64,000 nt of DNA from Chroococcidiopsidaceae cyanobacterium YX2bin18 (GCA_030446505.1 JAUJND010000013.1:1-64000); one strand, 5' to 3'; numbered from the stretch's first letter, positions 1 through 9,905 are shown. Numbers and translations: made by a program. The notes: generated by a model from the letters alone, not told the origin.

Positions 1-372
1 GTGTTACACTATTTATGTGAGATAAGTGAGAATGTGTCGGTCGTGATTAGCACAGTCCCTTTAGGGAAAACCCTTAGTGAATTGGGAACCCCAGGCGAAG
101 TAGGGTATAAGTTAGGAAAGGTGATCGCTCCTCCTGATTCTGGTCGGGAAGCCGAATTAGTCAACGCTGAGGCAAGGGAAAAAAATGCCAAAAATTACTA
201 TATTTTGGAATACATCGTTAACCTCCCCAATCACCAAAAACGGCATAATTTAGCAAGTGTTGCCGTCAGTCGTGGCAAACTTTTCACCTTCAACGCCTCT
301 ATCCCAGAAAAGCGCTGGGCTAAAGTGAGGCGGATGTTTGAGCAAGTTGTTAATTCTTTCTCAGTCGACTAA
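1..372 (+). CDS. psbP: PsbP-family photosystem II protein, C-terminal part (5' end outside window)
   Basis: This is the 3' end of a PsbP/CyanoP gene. The protein is a thylakoid-lumen lipoprotein associated with photosystem II assembly and the oxygen-evolving side. About 123 residues are visible; the full protein is usually about 180, so the signal peptide and lipobox lie upstream of the window and the GTG at position 1 is not a real start. The fragment has the typical PsbP second half: VVISTVPLGKTLSELGTPGEVGYKL, then a LEYIVNLP strand, HNLASVAVSRGKLFTFNAS, and a C-terminal helix with RMFEQVVNSF. The stop is at 370-372. It is followed by a tandem repeat and maf on the same strand. Confidence 0.88.
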   Translation: MLHYLCEISENVSVVISTVPLGKTLSELGTPGEVGYKLGKVIAPPDSGREAELVNAEAREKNAKNYYILEYIVNLPNHQKRHNLASVAVSRGKLFTFNASIPEKRWAKVRRMFEQVVNSFSVD

Positions 373-411
373 AAAGGGGCTAGGGGGTAGGAATTAGAAG
401 GTATAAATTTA

Positions 412-463
412 TCTCCCCTACTCCCCCTACTCCCCCTACTCCCCCTACTCCCCCTACTCCCCC
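412..463. repeat. 9-bp short tandem repeat (about 5 copies) just upstream of maf
   Basis: The unit ACTCCCCCT is repeated head to tail about five times between the psbP stop and the maf start. The run is extremely C-rich on the plus strand and ends about 12 bases before the maf ATG. Such short tandem repeats are common in cyanobacteria and change copy number by slippage. It is not a CRISPR: there are no spacers. Confidence 0.85.
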
Positions 464-474
464 AGCTCTTTCTC

Positions 475-1074
475 ATGGGTATTCCTCCCTTTATCCTTGC
501 CTCCGCTTCCCCAGCGCGTCGCCGCCTGTTGCAAAACGCTGGAATTGAACCAGTGGTTTGTGTTAGTAATTTTGATGAATCCCAAATCCAGCTAAATGAC
601 CCAGAATCGCTGGTACAAATTTTAGCCCAAAGTAAAGCTGAAACAGTTTCCACCCAGTTTGATTCAGGCTTAATTATAGGTTGTGATTCAGTACTGCTTG
701 TCAATGGCGAAATTCATGGTAAACCAGCTAATGCAGCTGAAGCGATCGCCCGTTGGCATCAAATGAGCGGTCAAGTCGGCGATCTCTACACTGGTCATGC
801 CTTAATTGATTTATCCCAGCGCCGCACCTTAGTACAGTGCCAAGTGACGCAGGTTTACTTTGCCCAAATGAGCGATCGCACAATTAAAGCTTACGTTGCC
901 ACTGGTGAACCCCTGAAATGTGCTGGCTGCTTTGCCTTGGAAGGTCGTGGGGGTTTATTTGTTGAAAAAATTTCCGGTTGCCATACCAATGTAATTGGTC
1001 TGAGTTTACCCCTACTGCGCCGAATGCTAGATCAACTGGGATACGATATCACTGATTTTTGGCATTCTACCTAA
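475..1074 (+). CDS. maf: Maf-family nucleotide pyrophosphatase
   Basis: Maf/YhdE-type proteins hydrolyse non-canonical or modified nucleoside triphosphates to monophosphates in the cytoplasm (house-cleaning). The 199-residue length is normal for the family. The N-terminus carries the signature [13 protein letters not shown] (residues 6-18). The acidic CDSVLLV segment lies near residue 76, followed by GKP and the central AYVATGEP and [14 protein letters not shown] segments typical of the family. The ATG at 475 is chosen because the signature begins six residues later. A C-rich tandem repeat stands immediately upstream, and no clear Shine-Dalgarno sequence is visible. It lies downstream of psbP on the same strand and is probably expressed independently. 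Confidence 0.93.
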   Translation: MGIPPFILASASPARRRLLQNAGIEPVVCVSNFDESQIQLNDPESLVQILAQSKAETVSTQFDSGLIIGCDSVLLVNGEIHGKPANAAEAIARWHQMSGQVGDLYTGHALIDLSQRRTLVQCQVTQVYFAQMSDRTIKAYVATGEPLKCAGCFALEGRGGLFVEKISGCHTNVIGLSLPLLRRMLDQLGYDITDFWHST

Positions 1075-1089
1075 TTAAACTTGCAGGAT

Positions 1090-2220
1090 TTATTTGCCAG
1101 GTAATGGTAATACCACCGTAAAGGTTGTCCCGACATTAACCTCACTGCTCACCTGAATCTGCCCCTGATGTAAATCCACACACTTTTTAGCGATCGCCAG
1201 TCCTAGTCCGGTTCCTTGAATTTTACCTACATTACTACAGCGATGGAAGGCTTCAAATAAATTGAGTTGGTCTTCTGGGGGTATCCCAATCCCCTGGTCT
1301 TGTACCTGAAATGTCACGGTGTCAGCCTGAGCGTTCAAATCAAACTGAATATGTCCACCTTCAGGAGAGTACTTAATAGCATTAGAGAGTAAATTGCTAA
1401 AAATGTGCTTTAGTAGCTTTTCATCCATTTCAACCAAGTTGCAGTTTCCTTGATGGCTAAAGGTAATGACGTACTGCTCATTGGGATTAAGTTGCACAGC
1501 TGCTATAAGTTCGTGACAAAATTTTTCTAAATTCAGAGGTGCAGGGTTGTATTTCAATCCACCCGCTTCCGTGCTGCCAAGAAGTAACACTTCGTCGATT
1601 AGATGAACAATTCCGATAATAGCAGCTTTAATTAGATTAAAGTACGTGTTTCTTTTTTCCTCAGTCAATTTCAAATTGTATTGCAGCAACTCCACAGAAC
1701 TCCGAATCGTGGTCATGGGGGTGCGAAACTCATGGGAAGCGATCGCAATAAAGTTTGACTTCAGCAGATTGAGTTTCTGCTCCTGTTCCAATGCTTGACA
1801 AATCCTTTGCTGACTATCCTTCAACTGTTTGACGATTTCCCCTCGCTCAATCGCGTAGCGGAGACTCCGCACCAATAATTGAATCGTAATTTGATCCTTA
1901 ACCAGGTAATCTTGCGCTCCTCTTGTCATCGCGTCCAGTGCTAGTTGCTCGTCATCCATGATCGTCAAAACAACAACTGGAATATCGGGGACGGCTGCCC
2001 GAAATTCTGCTAGTGTGTCTAATCTTTCAGAGTCGGGGAGGTTAAGATCCAGCAAGACCACATTAAAAGTTTGTTGATTACAGGCATCAATAGCTTGGCT
2101 CAACCGTTCAACTTGGATTAAATCCCCTCTTTTGCCTGAGCGGAGAAACATCTTGTGGAACAAATCGGCATCAGTGGGGCTATCTTCCACCAATAGAACA
2201 TGAATTGCTATTGTTTCCAT
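1090..2220 (-). CDS. Response regulator-histidine kinase hybrid (receiver + HisKA + HATPase)
   Basis: This is a cytoplasmic signalling protein of 376 residues, taking the ATG at 2220; a longer in-frame reading to 2292 is possible but adds only unconserved residues. Residues 1-120 form a receiver domain (LLVEDSPTDADLF, phospho-acceptor in VVLLDLNLPDSE, VVVLTIMDDEQ, DYLVKDQ). A HisKA dimerisation helix follows with the phospho-histidine in IASHEFRTPMTTI. The ATPase domain has N-box NLLSNAIKYS, G1 DQGIGIPP, F box and G2 GTGLGLAIAK. No membrane segment is present. It is the last gene of a three-gene minus-strand operon after a stand-alone receiver and a CHASE3/PAS kinase, so it probably takes its signal from those. 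The input is unknown. Confidence 0.9.
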   Translation of the reverse strand: METIAIHVLLVEDSPTDADLFHKMFLRSGKRGDLIQVERLSQAIDACNQQTFNVVLLDLNLPDSERLDTLAEFRAAVPDIPVVVLTIMDDEQLALDAMTRGAQDYLVKDQITIQLLVRSLRYAIERGEIVKQLKDSQQRICQALEQEQKLNLLKSNFIAIASHEFRTPMTTIRSSVELLQYNLKLTEEKRNTYFNLIKAAIIGIVHLIDEVLLLGSTEAGGLKYNPAPLNLEKFCHELIAAVQLNPNEQYVITFSHQGNCNLVEMDEKLLKHIFSNLLSNAIKYSPEGGHIQFDLNAQADTVTFQVQDQGIGIPPEDQLNLFEAFHRCSNVGKIQGTGLGLAIAKKCVDLHQGQIQVSSEVNVGTTFTVVLPLPGK

Positions 2221-2258
2221 AAAAGTAAAATCTATCTTGACTGCTGAAATCAATTTTT

Positions 2259-2726
2259 TTATTCTGTGGGTAGCCTTACTGCTGCCACCCAAAAGGTACT
2301 AATTAGCTGCACAACCTGGATAAACTGATGAACATCCAAGGGCTTAGTCACGTAGCAATTAGCGTTGAGGTTATAAGACCTGAGGACATCATGCTCGTCC
2401 GCTGAAGTTGTGAGAATCACCACAGGAATCAGTTTGAGTTCGGGGTCTGATTTAACTGCTGCCAGCACCTCTCGACCGTCCATTCCGGGCAGATTCAGGT
2501 CAAGTAAGATTAAATCTGGACGGGGAACACTGGCATACTGATCCTGCTGTCGGAGATACTCCATTACCGTCTCGCCATCTTCAATCCAGTGCAGGTTGTT
2601 AGGGATACTATCTTGATTAAAGCCTTTAACATTAGATTGACTAAAGCCTTTAATGATTAAGTTGGCATCACTGGGAGAGTCTTCAATCAGCAAAATCTCG
2701 ACCGTTCTGGACATCTGAATTGTCAT
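2259..2726 (-). CDS. Stand-alone response regulator, Rcp1-like
   Basis: A single receiver domain of about 150 residues without output domain, of the type found next to phytochrome-like kinases in cyanobacteria (Rcp1 class). Visible motifs are [15 protein letters not shown] at the N-terminus, phospho-acceptor Asp in [15 protein letters not shown], the Thr in [12 protein letters not shown] and the Lys in [12 protein letters not shown]. The start is either 2726 ([10 protein letters not shown]) or 2714 (MSRTVE). Both overlap the 3' end of the upstream kinase gene (stop at 2683), which implies translational coupling and one transcript. It probably relays phosphate from the upstream CHASE3/PAS kinase. 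Confidence 0.92.
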   Translation of the reverse strand: MTIQMSRTVEILLIEDSPSDANLIIKGFSQSNVKGFNQDSIPNNLHWIEDGETVMEYLRQQDQYASVPRPDLILLDLNLPGMDGREVLAAVKSDPELKLIPVVILTTSADEHDVLRSYNLNANCYVTKPLDVHQFIQVVQLISTFWVAAVRLPTE

Positions 2727-5700
2727 AGTGGGGTAGAGTGAAATAAAAGACAGTTCCTACTTTTGGCTGCGATTCAACCCAGATATGTCCGCTGTGACGC
2801 TCAACAATCTTTTTACAAATCGCTAGACCAATACCAGTACCAGGAAACTCTCGACGGGTGTGAAGACGTTTGAATATTTCAAATATCCGCTCAAGATACT
2901 GAGGCTTAATGCCAATGCCATTGTCACGAATAGTAAAAAGGCATTCGGTTTTTAACGGGGTGTAGCCTCCACTGCTCTCAGTCTCTCCATCTCCTCTCAC
3001 GGCACTAATATGAATCTTCGGTGTCTCCTCACGGCAGAATTTAATTGCATTGCCAATCAGGATTTTGCAATAGCTGCATTACTTGGGTGTTGTCGGCAAC
3101 TATAGTTGGTAAAGGATCGTGGGTGATAATGGCATTAGTTTCGGCGATCATTACTTGCAAATTACTCAGTACCTGACTCAATACTCTGTTGCCGTCAGTA
3201 GCAGCTAACTTCAAGTCATGAGTGCCTACACGGGAATAAATCAGCAAGTCTTGAATCAACTGCTGCATCCGCTGTGCTCCATCCACGATGTAAGCAGTGT
3301 ATTCTAGGGCAGACTCGTCTAAAAGATCCTCATAGTCTTGCACTAAAAGTTGCGTGTAACCTGTCACCGCTCGTAGTGGCTCTTGTAAATCATGAGAAGC
3401 TACATAAGCAAATTGCTCTAGCTCTTGATTAGACTGTCGCAAATCCTGATTTAGCTTTTGTAATTCAGCCGTCCGCTGCTGCACTTTGACTTCCAATTCC
3501 TCTTTCGCCTGCCACAGCGCTGACTCAATCTGCTTGCGTTCCGTGATGTCTACGTGCGTACAAATCCATTCTTGGATATCACCGTTGTCGTTGATGACGG
3601 GAACTCCACAACCCAAGAAAAATCGATAAGTACCATCAGCAAGTCGCACACGATGCTCGATATGGTAGGTACGTTTCATCTTAACGGCATAACTCCATAG
3701 TTGTGCTGTTCGCTCCCGATCAAGAGGATGAACCGCAGCGAACCTCCCTAATCCTTTAATTTCTGCTTCACTTTGCCCAGTCAGTTCCCGCCAAGCAGGC
3801 AGATCATCTACCACATCTCCTGCGGCATTCGTCGTCCAGACTATATCAGATGTCGCAAGCACCAAAGAGCGATAGCGTCGTTCACTCAGTTGTAGGGCTG
3901 CTGTTCGCTCGTGGACACGCATTTCCAATTGATCATGAGCTTTTCGTAGGGCTACCTCCGCACGCTTGCGATCATCTATGTCAGCACAGATGCCAACCCA
4001 CTCGCGGATGCTGCCATCGGGTTCTTGCAGGGGTACTCCACGCACAGCAAAGTTTCGGTATTCCCCGTCGTAGCGCCGGATGCGGTATTCCACCTCGTAA
4101 AGCGTACGATCGGCGATCGCTTTCAGCCAGACTTGCTCAGTGTAGTGTTGATCTTCTGGATGAATGGCATTCAGCCAACCGAAGTTTTTAAGTTCGTCAA
4201 ATGTCTGACCAGTAAATGCACTCCAATCAAGTTGTTCACTAGCAAACCCGCCCTCATCTGTTGTGTTCCAGACGATCTGCGACGTAGCAAGCACAAGTGA
4301 GTGATACCGCTGTTCGTTCTGTCGCAATTCCTCGTTTACCCGCATCCGCTCAGAGATATCGCTCACCGTCAGAATCGTGAGCATAATCTCACCAGCACTG
4401 TTATACACAGGTGCGCCACCATATCTGCCGAACCAGGATGTTCCGGTATCGACTCTTTTTACATAGATTTCATAGTTGGAGAAGGTTTCTCCCTTGAGCG
4501 CCCTAGCTAAGGGCCACTCCTCAACTGGCAGCGATCGCCCATCTAGGAAATACAATTCAAATGCAACATTTAATTCTTTTAAGCTCCTGCGTGCTTGCTC
4601 GATGTTTTGATACTCATGGAGGCGTAAAGCTGCTGGGTTCATTGTTAAGATATTACCTGCCAAATCCGCAACAATTAGACCTTCTGTCATGTTATTCGCG
4701 ATCGCTTCCCACCGCTCCCGCTCAGTCTCTAGCTGCTCAAGTAGTTGCGCTTGTAACTGTTCGGATTGCTTAAGGGGCGTGAGATTGCGAGCAACGCTGA
4801 AAATAGATGCTACTGACCCATCGGGGGCAAATTCTGGTACAACGTAGTCTTGATAGAATGCTGTTCCGTTGGCGGAATCTGGAAACTCAAATTCCACCAA
4901 CCTCATTTCACCCGTCGCCAAAACTTTTTGCCAACAAGATTCCAAATGATCGGTCAATTCCGCTGGGAATCCTAATTCTGCACGGGTTCTGCCAACAATT
5001 TCATTACTTGGCATACCAAGCTTCCGTTCAGCGGCTGGATTGACATAGAGATATTGCAGTTGATGATTTAAACGGGTTATCGGCTCAGGAGAATTTTCTA
5101 CTAGCGCTCTAAACTCCTCCTGTCGTTTTTGCAGTGCTGCTTCTGTCCGTCTGCGGAGCCGAATTTGCTGTTTTAGGAGGTAATAAACTCCCAATAGCAG
5201 GCTAAGACTCACGCAAGAGCCAACAGTAACAACAATGATTGTCTGGCGAACAATAGTATCTGTTGCTGCCACTCGCTGTTGCAGTAAGCCTTGCTCCTCT
5301 TGATCGATAATTTGCAGACTTGCACGGATTTCTTGCTGTGCTTCCCATCCTTGAGCAGTTAGATTGATTTGGGTTGCTGCGTCTGACTGGTTTTGCTCCA
5401 ACAAGTTAATTGAGTGTTTCAGATTAGCTAGCCGTTTAGCAACCAAGAGTTCTAGCTGATTGAGTCGGTGTTGTTGAGTTGGATTACCGCCTGTTAATTG
5501 CTGTAAAGCTTTGAGAGTTTTATTAGTTTCTTGAACACCGTTGTTATATGTTTCTAGGTGAATCTTTTGCCTGCTGATTAAGTAGCCGCGTCGCCCGCTT
5601 TCAGCATCTATAACCCCTTCAAAAGTGTTATTGAGCGCTTCTAAAACTTCATAATTATGGATAATCCCTTGCTTATTCTCAATCAACTTTTGCATACTCA

Positions 5701-5815
5701 AGTAGGAGCTTGTACCCACACCACCAAGCAGCACCAATGCCACAACAAACCCACTTGCAGCAATTTTTTCGGATAACCCTTTCACAATTTTCCCTGCGAT
5801 AACTTGTTCAGGCAC
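2683..5815 (-). pseudogene. CHASE3 / multi-PAS sensor histidine kinase, split by a one-base insertion
   Basis: A membrane sensor kinase of about 1040 residues when the frame is repaired. The first 924 residues (5815 to 3041) hold a membrane helix near 20-38, a CHASE3-type extracytoplasmic sensor (IHNYEVLEAL, AESGRRGYLISR), a second helix near 188-210, four PAS/PAC units (about 230-350, 365-490, 500-625, 645-770), a coiled linker and a HisKA helix with FAYVASHDLQEPLRAV. The ATPase half ([26 protein letters not shown]) continues in another frame from 3000 to 2683. Deleting one G of the pair at 3060-3061 restores [16 protein letters not shown] across the gap. As it stands, the product would lack the catalytic domain. 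It is the first gene of the operon. A sequencing error at this base is possible. Confidence 0.85.
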
Positions 5816-6157
5816 AATTAATGCCTAATGAGACTGGGATCTTTGCAGTCACTTCCAGCAATTACTCTGTCTTTAAATCTCATTTATAACTCTAGAGAGC
5901 GAATATGCCCAATACTTGTGTGCTCTCTTTTGTTATTTTGTGCTAGCAAAATAGAAAACACACTTTTGCTAAGCCTTTCAACTTTTTGTCTGGTGCGGAG
6001 TAGTAAAAAAAATGTTTAAGTAGGTGTCATAATTCAAGCACAACCTTGTCCTAAATTCCTTAGATCAGTTACTCCCACGACAACAATTGCAGCTTGACCA
6101 CTGTAATAGCCATAAGTTGCGATCACGGTTTCCTAGATATCGGACGCTGCAAGTCTT
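5816..6157. other. Intergenic, no gene recognised
   Basis: AT-rich spacer upstream of the kinase operon and left of the IS1-family insertion. It should contain the kinase-operon promoter on the minus strand, but I cannot identify convincing promoter elements. No open frame here resembles a known protein. Confidence 0.5.
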
Positions 6158-6165
6158 ACCAAGTG

Positions 6166-6912
6166 GGCGTTGCTGAATCAAGATATGAAACGATAAGGAA
6201 GTGGAACATCCCAGAATTGGAGATAGTGAATTTAACAAACGAATAGAGTGTCTCAGCATTTGTTTTGATTTTGAGTAACATAAAGTTTTACGATGCAGTC
6301 GGGCTAAGTAATGCCGTAGGCGAGTATTTTCTCCCTCCACCCTTGTCATATAGGTCTTGCTGATAATGTGATTCTGCGTTAGGAATCAAACTAGAATAGA
6401 CTTTCCAGCCATCTGTAACGTAAAAATAACATTGCCATTTGCTAACACTGTCCCCACAGTGTTGAAAAGTTTGACACTATGGTCGCCCTAAAACCCACCG
6501 ATAATCCTTGTTTAAGTGATCTACTGCTGTCCACAGCCAGATTTTATTTTTGACCCAACAAAAGTTTCAATTCATCCAACTCTCCTACTTGTGGAGTTGT
6601 CTGTGGGTCATAGGCATCTGGGAGAAGTTCCCATTTGTCTTACCCAAGTAATTATGGTGGTATGGTGTACTCCTTTCACCCTCTCAATCGCACGCAAACC
6701 CATACCATTGACGTACATTTTCAAACATTCTCGCTTGAACTCGTCGGAATAACCTTGATGTGAATTATAGTCGGTGATAAATTGGCGTGAGCAGTTCACA
6801 CAGATATAGTTTTGTTTGCCTCTGTTTTTACCGTTTTTACGGATATGTTTGATTTACACTCAGGACATTGCATCAAAATCATTCTCAATTCATATCTTAA
6901 TTATGCAACGCC
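6166..6912 (-). mobile_element. Complete IS1-family insertion sequence with inverted repeats and 8-bp target duplication
   Basis: The element is 747 bp, the size expected for the IS1 family. Its ends are 23-bp imperfect inverted repeats: 6166-6188 begins GGCGTTGCTGAATCAAGATA, and 6890-6912 is its reverse complement with 20 of 23 positions matching. The octamer ACCAAGTG occurs directly outside both ends (6158-6165 and 6913-6920), a perfect target-site duplication. The transposase runs on the minus strand and is frameshifted, so the copy is probably immobile now. The intact duplication says the insertion itself is not ancient. Confidence 0.92.
6178..6873 (-). pseudogene. IS1-family transposase (zinc-ribbon + DDE), degraded
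   Basis: The frame begins at the ATG at 6873 with a zinc-ribbon start (MQCPECKSN), shifts frame within about ten codons, then continues as NYICVNCSRQFI and YSDEFKRECLKMYVNGMGLRAIERV, followed by the helix-turn-helix segment HHTTIITWVRQ. The DDE half continues in other frames, and the C-terminal segment MTRVEGENTRLRHYLARLHRKTLCYSKS is readable at 6349. Repairing the last shift gives a stop at 6178-6180, inside the left inverted repeat. At least three frame changes are present, so no functional transposase is made from a single frame. IS1 elements can use programmed frameshifting, but the number and positions here point to decay. Confidence 0.85.
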
Positions 6913-6920
6913 ACCAAGTG

Positions 6921-7021
6921 TAATAAAATTTTACCATTCTGTTTTTTAAGGCAACCACCATCAAAACTATGCAAAGTGGGGATGCATAGCAGCTTGGGGT
7001 TTGTTGATGTATGAAAATATT
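6921..7021. other. Short intergenic stretch between IS1 copy and MITE
   Basis: No gene seen. The short minus-strand open frame that crosses this stretch is built from the MITE and the IS1 end and has no protein-like character. Confidence 0.4.
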
Positions 7022-7110
7022 TATAGCAATCTGATCTGTGAAATGGGCATCCTGCCTGTCCAGGAACCAGAAGCCTGCACCACATTCATAAATGAAATAG
7101 GACTGCTATA
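7022..7110. repeat. MITE-like repeat, copy 1 of 3 (89 bp)
   Basis: This 89-bp sequence begins TATAGCAATCTGAT and ends GACTGCTATA, so its ends are imperfect inverted repeats. It shares a long core containing GGGCATCCTGCCTGTCCAGG and AGCCTGCACCACAT with copies at 25350-25441 and 32686-32779. The TA-flanked short inverted-repeat structure without coding capacity is that of a miniature transposable element, plausibly of IS630/Tc1 type. The parent element is not seen in the window. Confidence 0.85.
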
Positions 7111-7326
7111 TATTAAGTTATCTACAAGTTACAAGTAAATTCCTAGATTAATATAAACTGGGCTATAATGTCGCTCAAACACATCATTAATTTAAATTGT
7201 GTTTTAAACATTTTGTGCCTCTTACCAGTTAATTTATCAGAAGTAAGAACTTGTTTTGAAGTTAATAACTTTTTAAACAAGCAAAGAACAGCTTGAATCG
7301 GTAAATTGGATGTTAGATAAATTTAT

Positions 7327-7658
7327 CTAAAGTCTAGTACCTGAACAGAAACGCAATCCAACACTTATTGAACTTGCCACCGACGCTTCAAGCTTTAAAA
7401 AGCTGGCTTGGCAAAATTCATTAACGTGTAGCACTGCTTCACCATGATCTGGAATCCAAGCTACCCAGTCATCCTCTGAAATTTGACATAGTAGCAGTGC
7501 TTCGTCAAAACTGAAACGGCTAGGAAGTTCCAACAGCTTTACCCAGGTATCAGGCTGAAACTCGTGTGGTAACGGGTTTATATGGGCTTGATTGACCAGC
7601 CCAAATTTTGACTTTTAAGTTGAACACCAACATTGAGCTTGTGGGAATTAAGTTGCAT
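7327..7658 (-). pseudogene. Small conserved-looking hypothetical protein, frameshifted
   Basis: The readable 68-residue part (from 7533) contains LPSRFSFDEALLLCQISEDD and WVAWIPDHGEAVLHVNEFC, which is well structured and looks like a real protein rather than a chance frame. Upstream on the same strand an ATG at 7658 opens MQLNSHKLNVGVQLKS, runs into a stop and joins the downstream part only after a one-base correction near 7577-7582. I do not recognise a named family and assign no function. The C-terminal residues after NEFC may be read-through of a lost stop. It sits in a decayed stretch next to the pcyA remnant. Confidence 0.5.
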
Positions 7659-7989
7659 AGTATGTTTTTCCTTCCTCTCTATATGCCGCAGACAACTAAC
7701 ACCGACTTTTCAGTAGCTTTAACTTGTCTGAATCTAATGGGCTAATTTAATATATATTCTGTAACCATTGTTACAGTAAATTCTCTTTTTCAGCAACTAG
7801 CTGTTTTGTAACTTTACGTTTTTGTTTAAAGCCATTAGAAGTAAGAGAACTTCTATATAGCGTGCCTTGCGCGTGGCTAACGTAAACTTATGGTTGAGGA
7901 ATTATGTGCTCAACTACAACTTGTTGGATCAAAATACGGTGGCTGGCTGTAATCTGATTACAGAGACTACTACCTGCGTTTCCATTACA
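7659..7989. other. Intergenic, no gene recognised
   Basis: AT-rich spacer upstream of the pcyA remnant and of the hypothetical gene on the other strand. No convincing gene, terminator or repeat is seen. Confidence 0.4.
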
Positions 7990-8733
7990 ATGTCATCTAC
8001 TTCCACTTCTACCACCTCCTCGCTGTGATCGCAGCAACATTCCCTAATTTGCCAGTTGGCTGATTGTATTGAAGCCGTTTGCCACTGCCACCTCGACCTC
8101 TCACCTACCCAATGCCTGCTCACTTGGGGTATGTAGAAGGAAGACTAGAGGGCGAGAAACTCACAATTGAAAACCGCTGCTATCAAACACCACAGTTCCG
8201 AAAACTGCACTTGGAACTGGCAAAAGTGGGAACGACTTTGGATATTTTGCATTGCGTCATGTTTCCGCGTCCGGAATACGCCCTGCCAATGTTTGGTTGA
8301 CTTAGTAGGAGGACGGGGGCAAATTAGTGCGGCGATCGCCGATCTTTCGCTATTACTTACTCCTGATCGCAGTTTGCCTGCTGATTATACTGCACTTCAG
8401 GCACTACCGAATCTCAACTTTAAATCCCTCGTGAACTCCCAGATTGGGGAGATATTTTTCAGAATTTTTGTCTCTTTATTCGACCAGCCCCAGAAGAAGA
8501 AGCAATTTTTCTGGAGCGGGTGCAGGCGTTTCTGGAGATTCATTGTACAAATGCGATCACGGCTCAACCTGTATCAGGTGAGAAACAAGCTGAAATTATT
8601 GCAAGTCAACGCTATTACTGCACCAAACAGCAGCAAAACGACAAAAACTCGTCGAGTGCTAGAAAAAGCTTTTGGTTCTGATTGGGCAGAACACTACATG
8701 ACTACTGTATTATTTGATCTGCCTGAATCATGA
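7990..8733 (+). pseudogene. pcyA: Phycocyanobilin:ferredoxin oxidoreductase, heavily degraded
   Basis: PcyA reduces biliverdin IXalpha to phycocyanobilin, the chromophore of phycobilisomes and phytochromes. Almost the whole family sequence can be traced: [130 protein letters not shown]. About six lesions interrupt it: an in-frame TGA at 8026-8028 (probably CGA to TGA), one-base deletions near 8106, 8297 and 8430, and one-base insertions near 8465 and 8645. It cannot make PcyA. Another copy must exist if the cell makes phycobilins. Confidence 0.9.
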
Positions 8734-8880
8734 TTTGATGCTTGAGAAATTTCTGAGCAGTAACATTTAAAAAGATGTTAGTAAAGTTTGTCTTACTCAA
8801 ACAGCAACTGTAACTGAGATTAGTAAGCAAATGGTAAGCAAGATATTCTGGATAGTGATCCAGTAAAGGTTGTCACCGCG

Positions 8881-9880
8881 TCAGCTATTTTTGTTTTTAG
8901 TGTCCCAAGGACTGACTTGCAACTCACCATTTTCCGTAAATACTACCTTGAACTGAGCAATCGCCTGCTGAGTAGCGCTAGGAGTCGCAGCAGGTTTAAC
9001 CAAGTCAGCGAGGGTTTGGGCAATATAATCGTTCGCCGTTGGACTAACCGATTTATAACCGACAATATCTCCATCAGCAGCCATAACTACACGGTAAGTC
9101 AAATCCTGCTCTAGATCAGAGCGTGTCCAACCTTGATTGAGCTTGTTGTAAAGCTGCTGCTGCAAAACATTAAGCTGGGACGAATCAGTAATTTCTGGGA
9201 CAGCAGGCGGCGTTGAATTGGCATTACTAGATTCCTGGCGGGTAAATTATTAGACTGACTAGAACTAGCTGGCTTTGGTTCTTGAGGTTGGGGGAGCGGA
9301 ACTAAGAAAAAGGCGATCGCGGCTATTGCTAGACTTGACACACCCACAGCTGCTGGCACTGCCTGCTTTACTAAAGGTTGGTTAGAAGTGCTATAGCGCT
9401 TGGAAACCGGAGCCAGTCGTAGCGACAAATCTGGTAACGTTTGGCTATCAGCAAAAAATTGATCTACCGCTTCTACCAGATCGAACAACTGCACTGTTGT
9501 CAAATCAAGCTGAACTACTCCACCATTGAGTCTTCTAATCCCGCCTCTCTCTTTTTGTCGATTGAACAATCAACCGATGCCGATTGTTGCCAATTTTCTG
9601 CAATTGCACCGTTCCTAATCCGCTTCTATGTGCCTCTGGGTGATGCACTTGACTCAAAAAATTCCTGAGCATAGCCGCTAACTGCCCTAACTAAGCTCTC
9701 AAGAAAGTCCCGCCCTCCAGTCAAAATCGGATAGTTAGAATTAGGAAAATCACACTCCGCATTCACCAACAACATTGAGAGTAAGGGGCGCACATCCGTA
9801 TGGGCATTATTAGTGCCTTCGGTTAAACCTTCTAGGAGCAGGGTGCAATTGGGCAAACTGTACTTACGTTGAATTGTCAT
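8881..9880 (-). pseudogene. DUF4335 family protein, broken into three frames
   Basis: DUF4335 proteins are cyanobacterial proteins of unknown function, normally encoded right after DUF3038. The N-terminus MTIQRKYSLPNCTLLLEGL starts at 9880 and reads to GGRDFLESLVRAVSGYAQEFF. The next frame gives LGTVQLQKIGNNRHRLIVQS and GGVVQLDLTTVQLFDLVEAV. A third holds a membrane helix (AAVGVSSLAIAAIAFFLVPL), and the last reads LNQGWTRSDLEQDLTYRVVM to the stop at 8881. Repairing about three shifts (near 9620, 9550 and 9230) gives a protein of about 330 residues, close to family length. The ATG overlaps the corrected DUF3038 stop as ATGA, so the two genes formed a coupled pair. Confidence 0.8.
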
Positions 9881-9905
9881 TGCACTTCCCCGTCAAACAA
9901 ACTCA

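Noticed and set aside
412-463. CRISPR-like array
   Set aside because: Units are 9 bp with no spacers; a simple tandem repeat.
3850-5043. Several plus-strand open frames of 69-113 codons
   Set aside because: All lie antisense to conserved PAS domains of the minus-strand kinase.
6897-7085. Minus-strand open frame of 62 codons
   Set aside because: It is composed of the MITE and the IS1 right end; the same MITE occurs elsewhere without this frame.
7929-8123. Minus-strand open frame of 64 codons
   Set aside because: It is antisense to the recognisable PcyA N-terminus on the plus strand.
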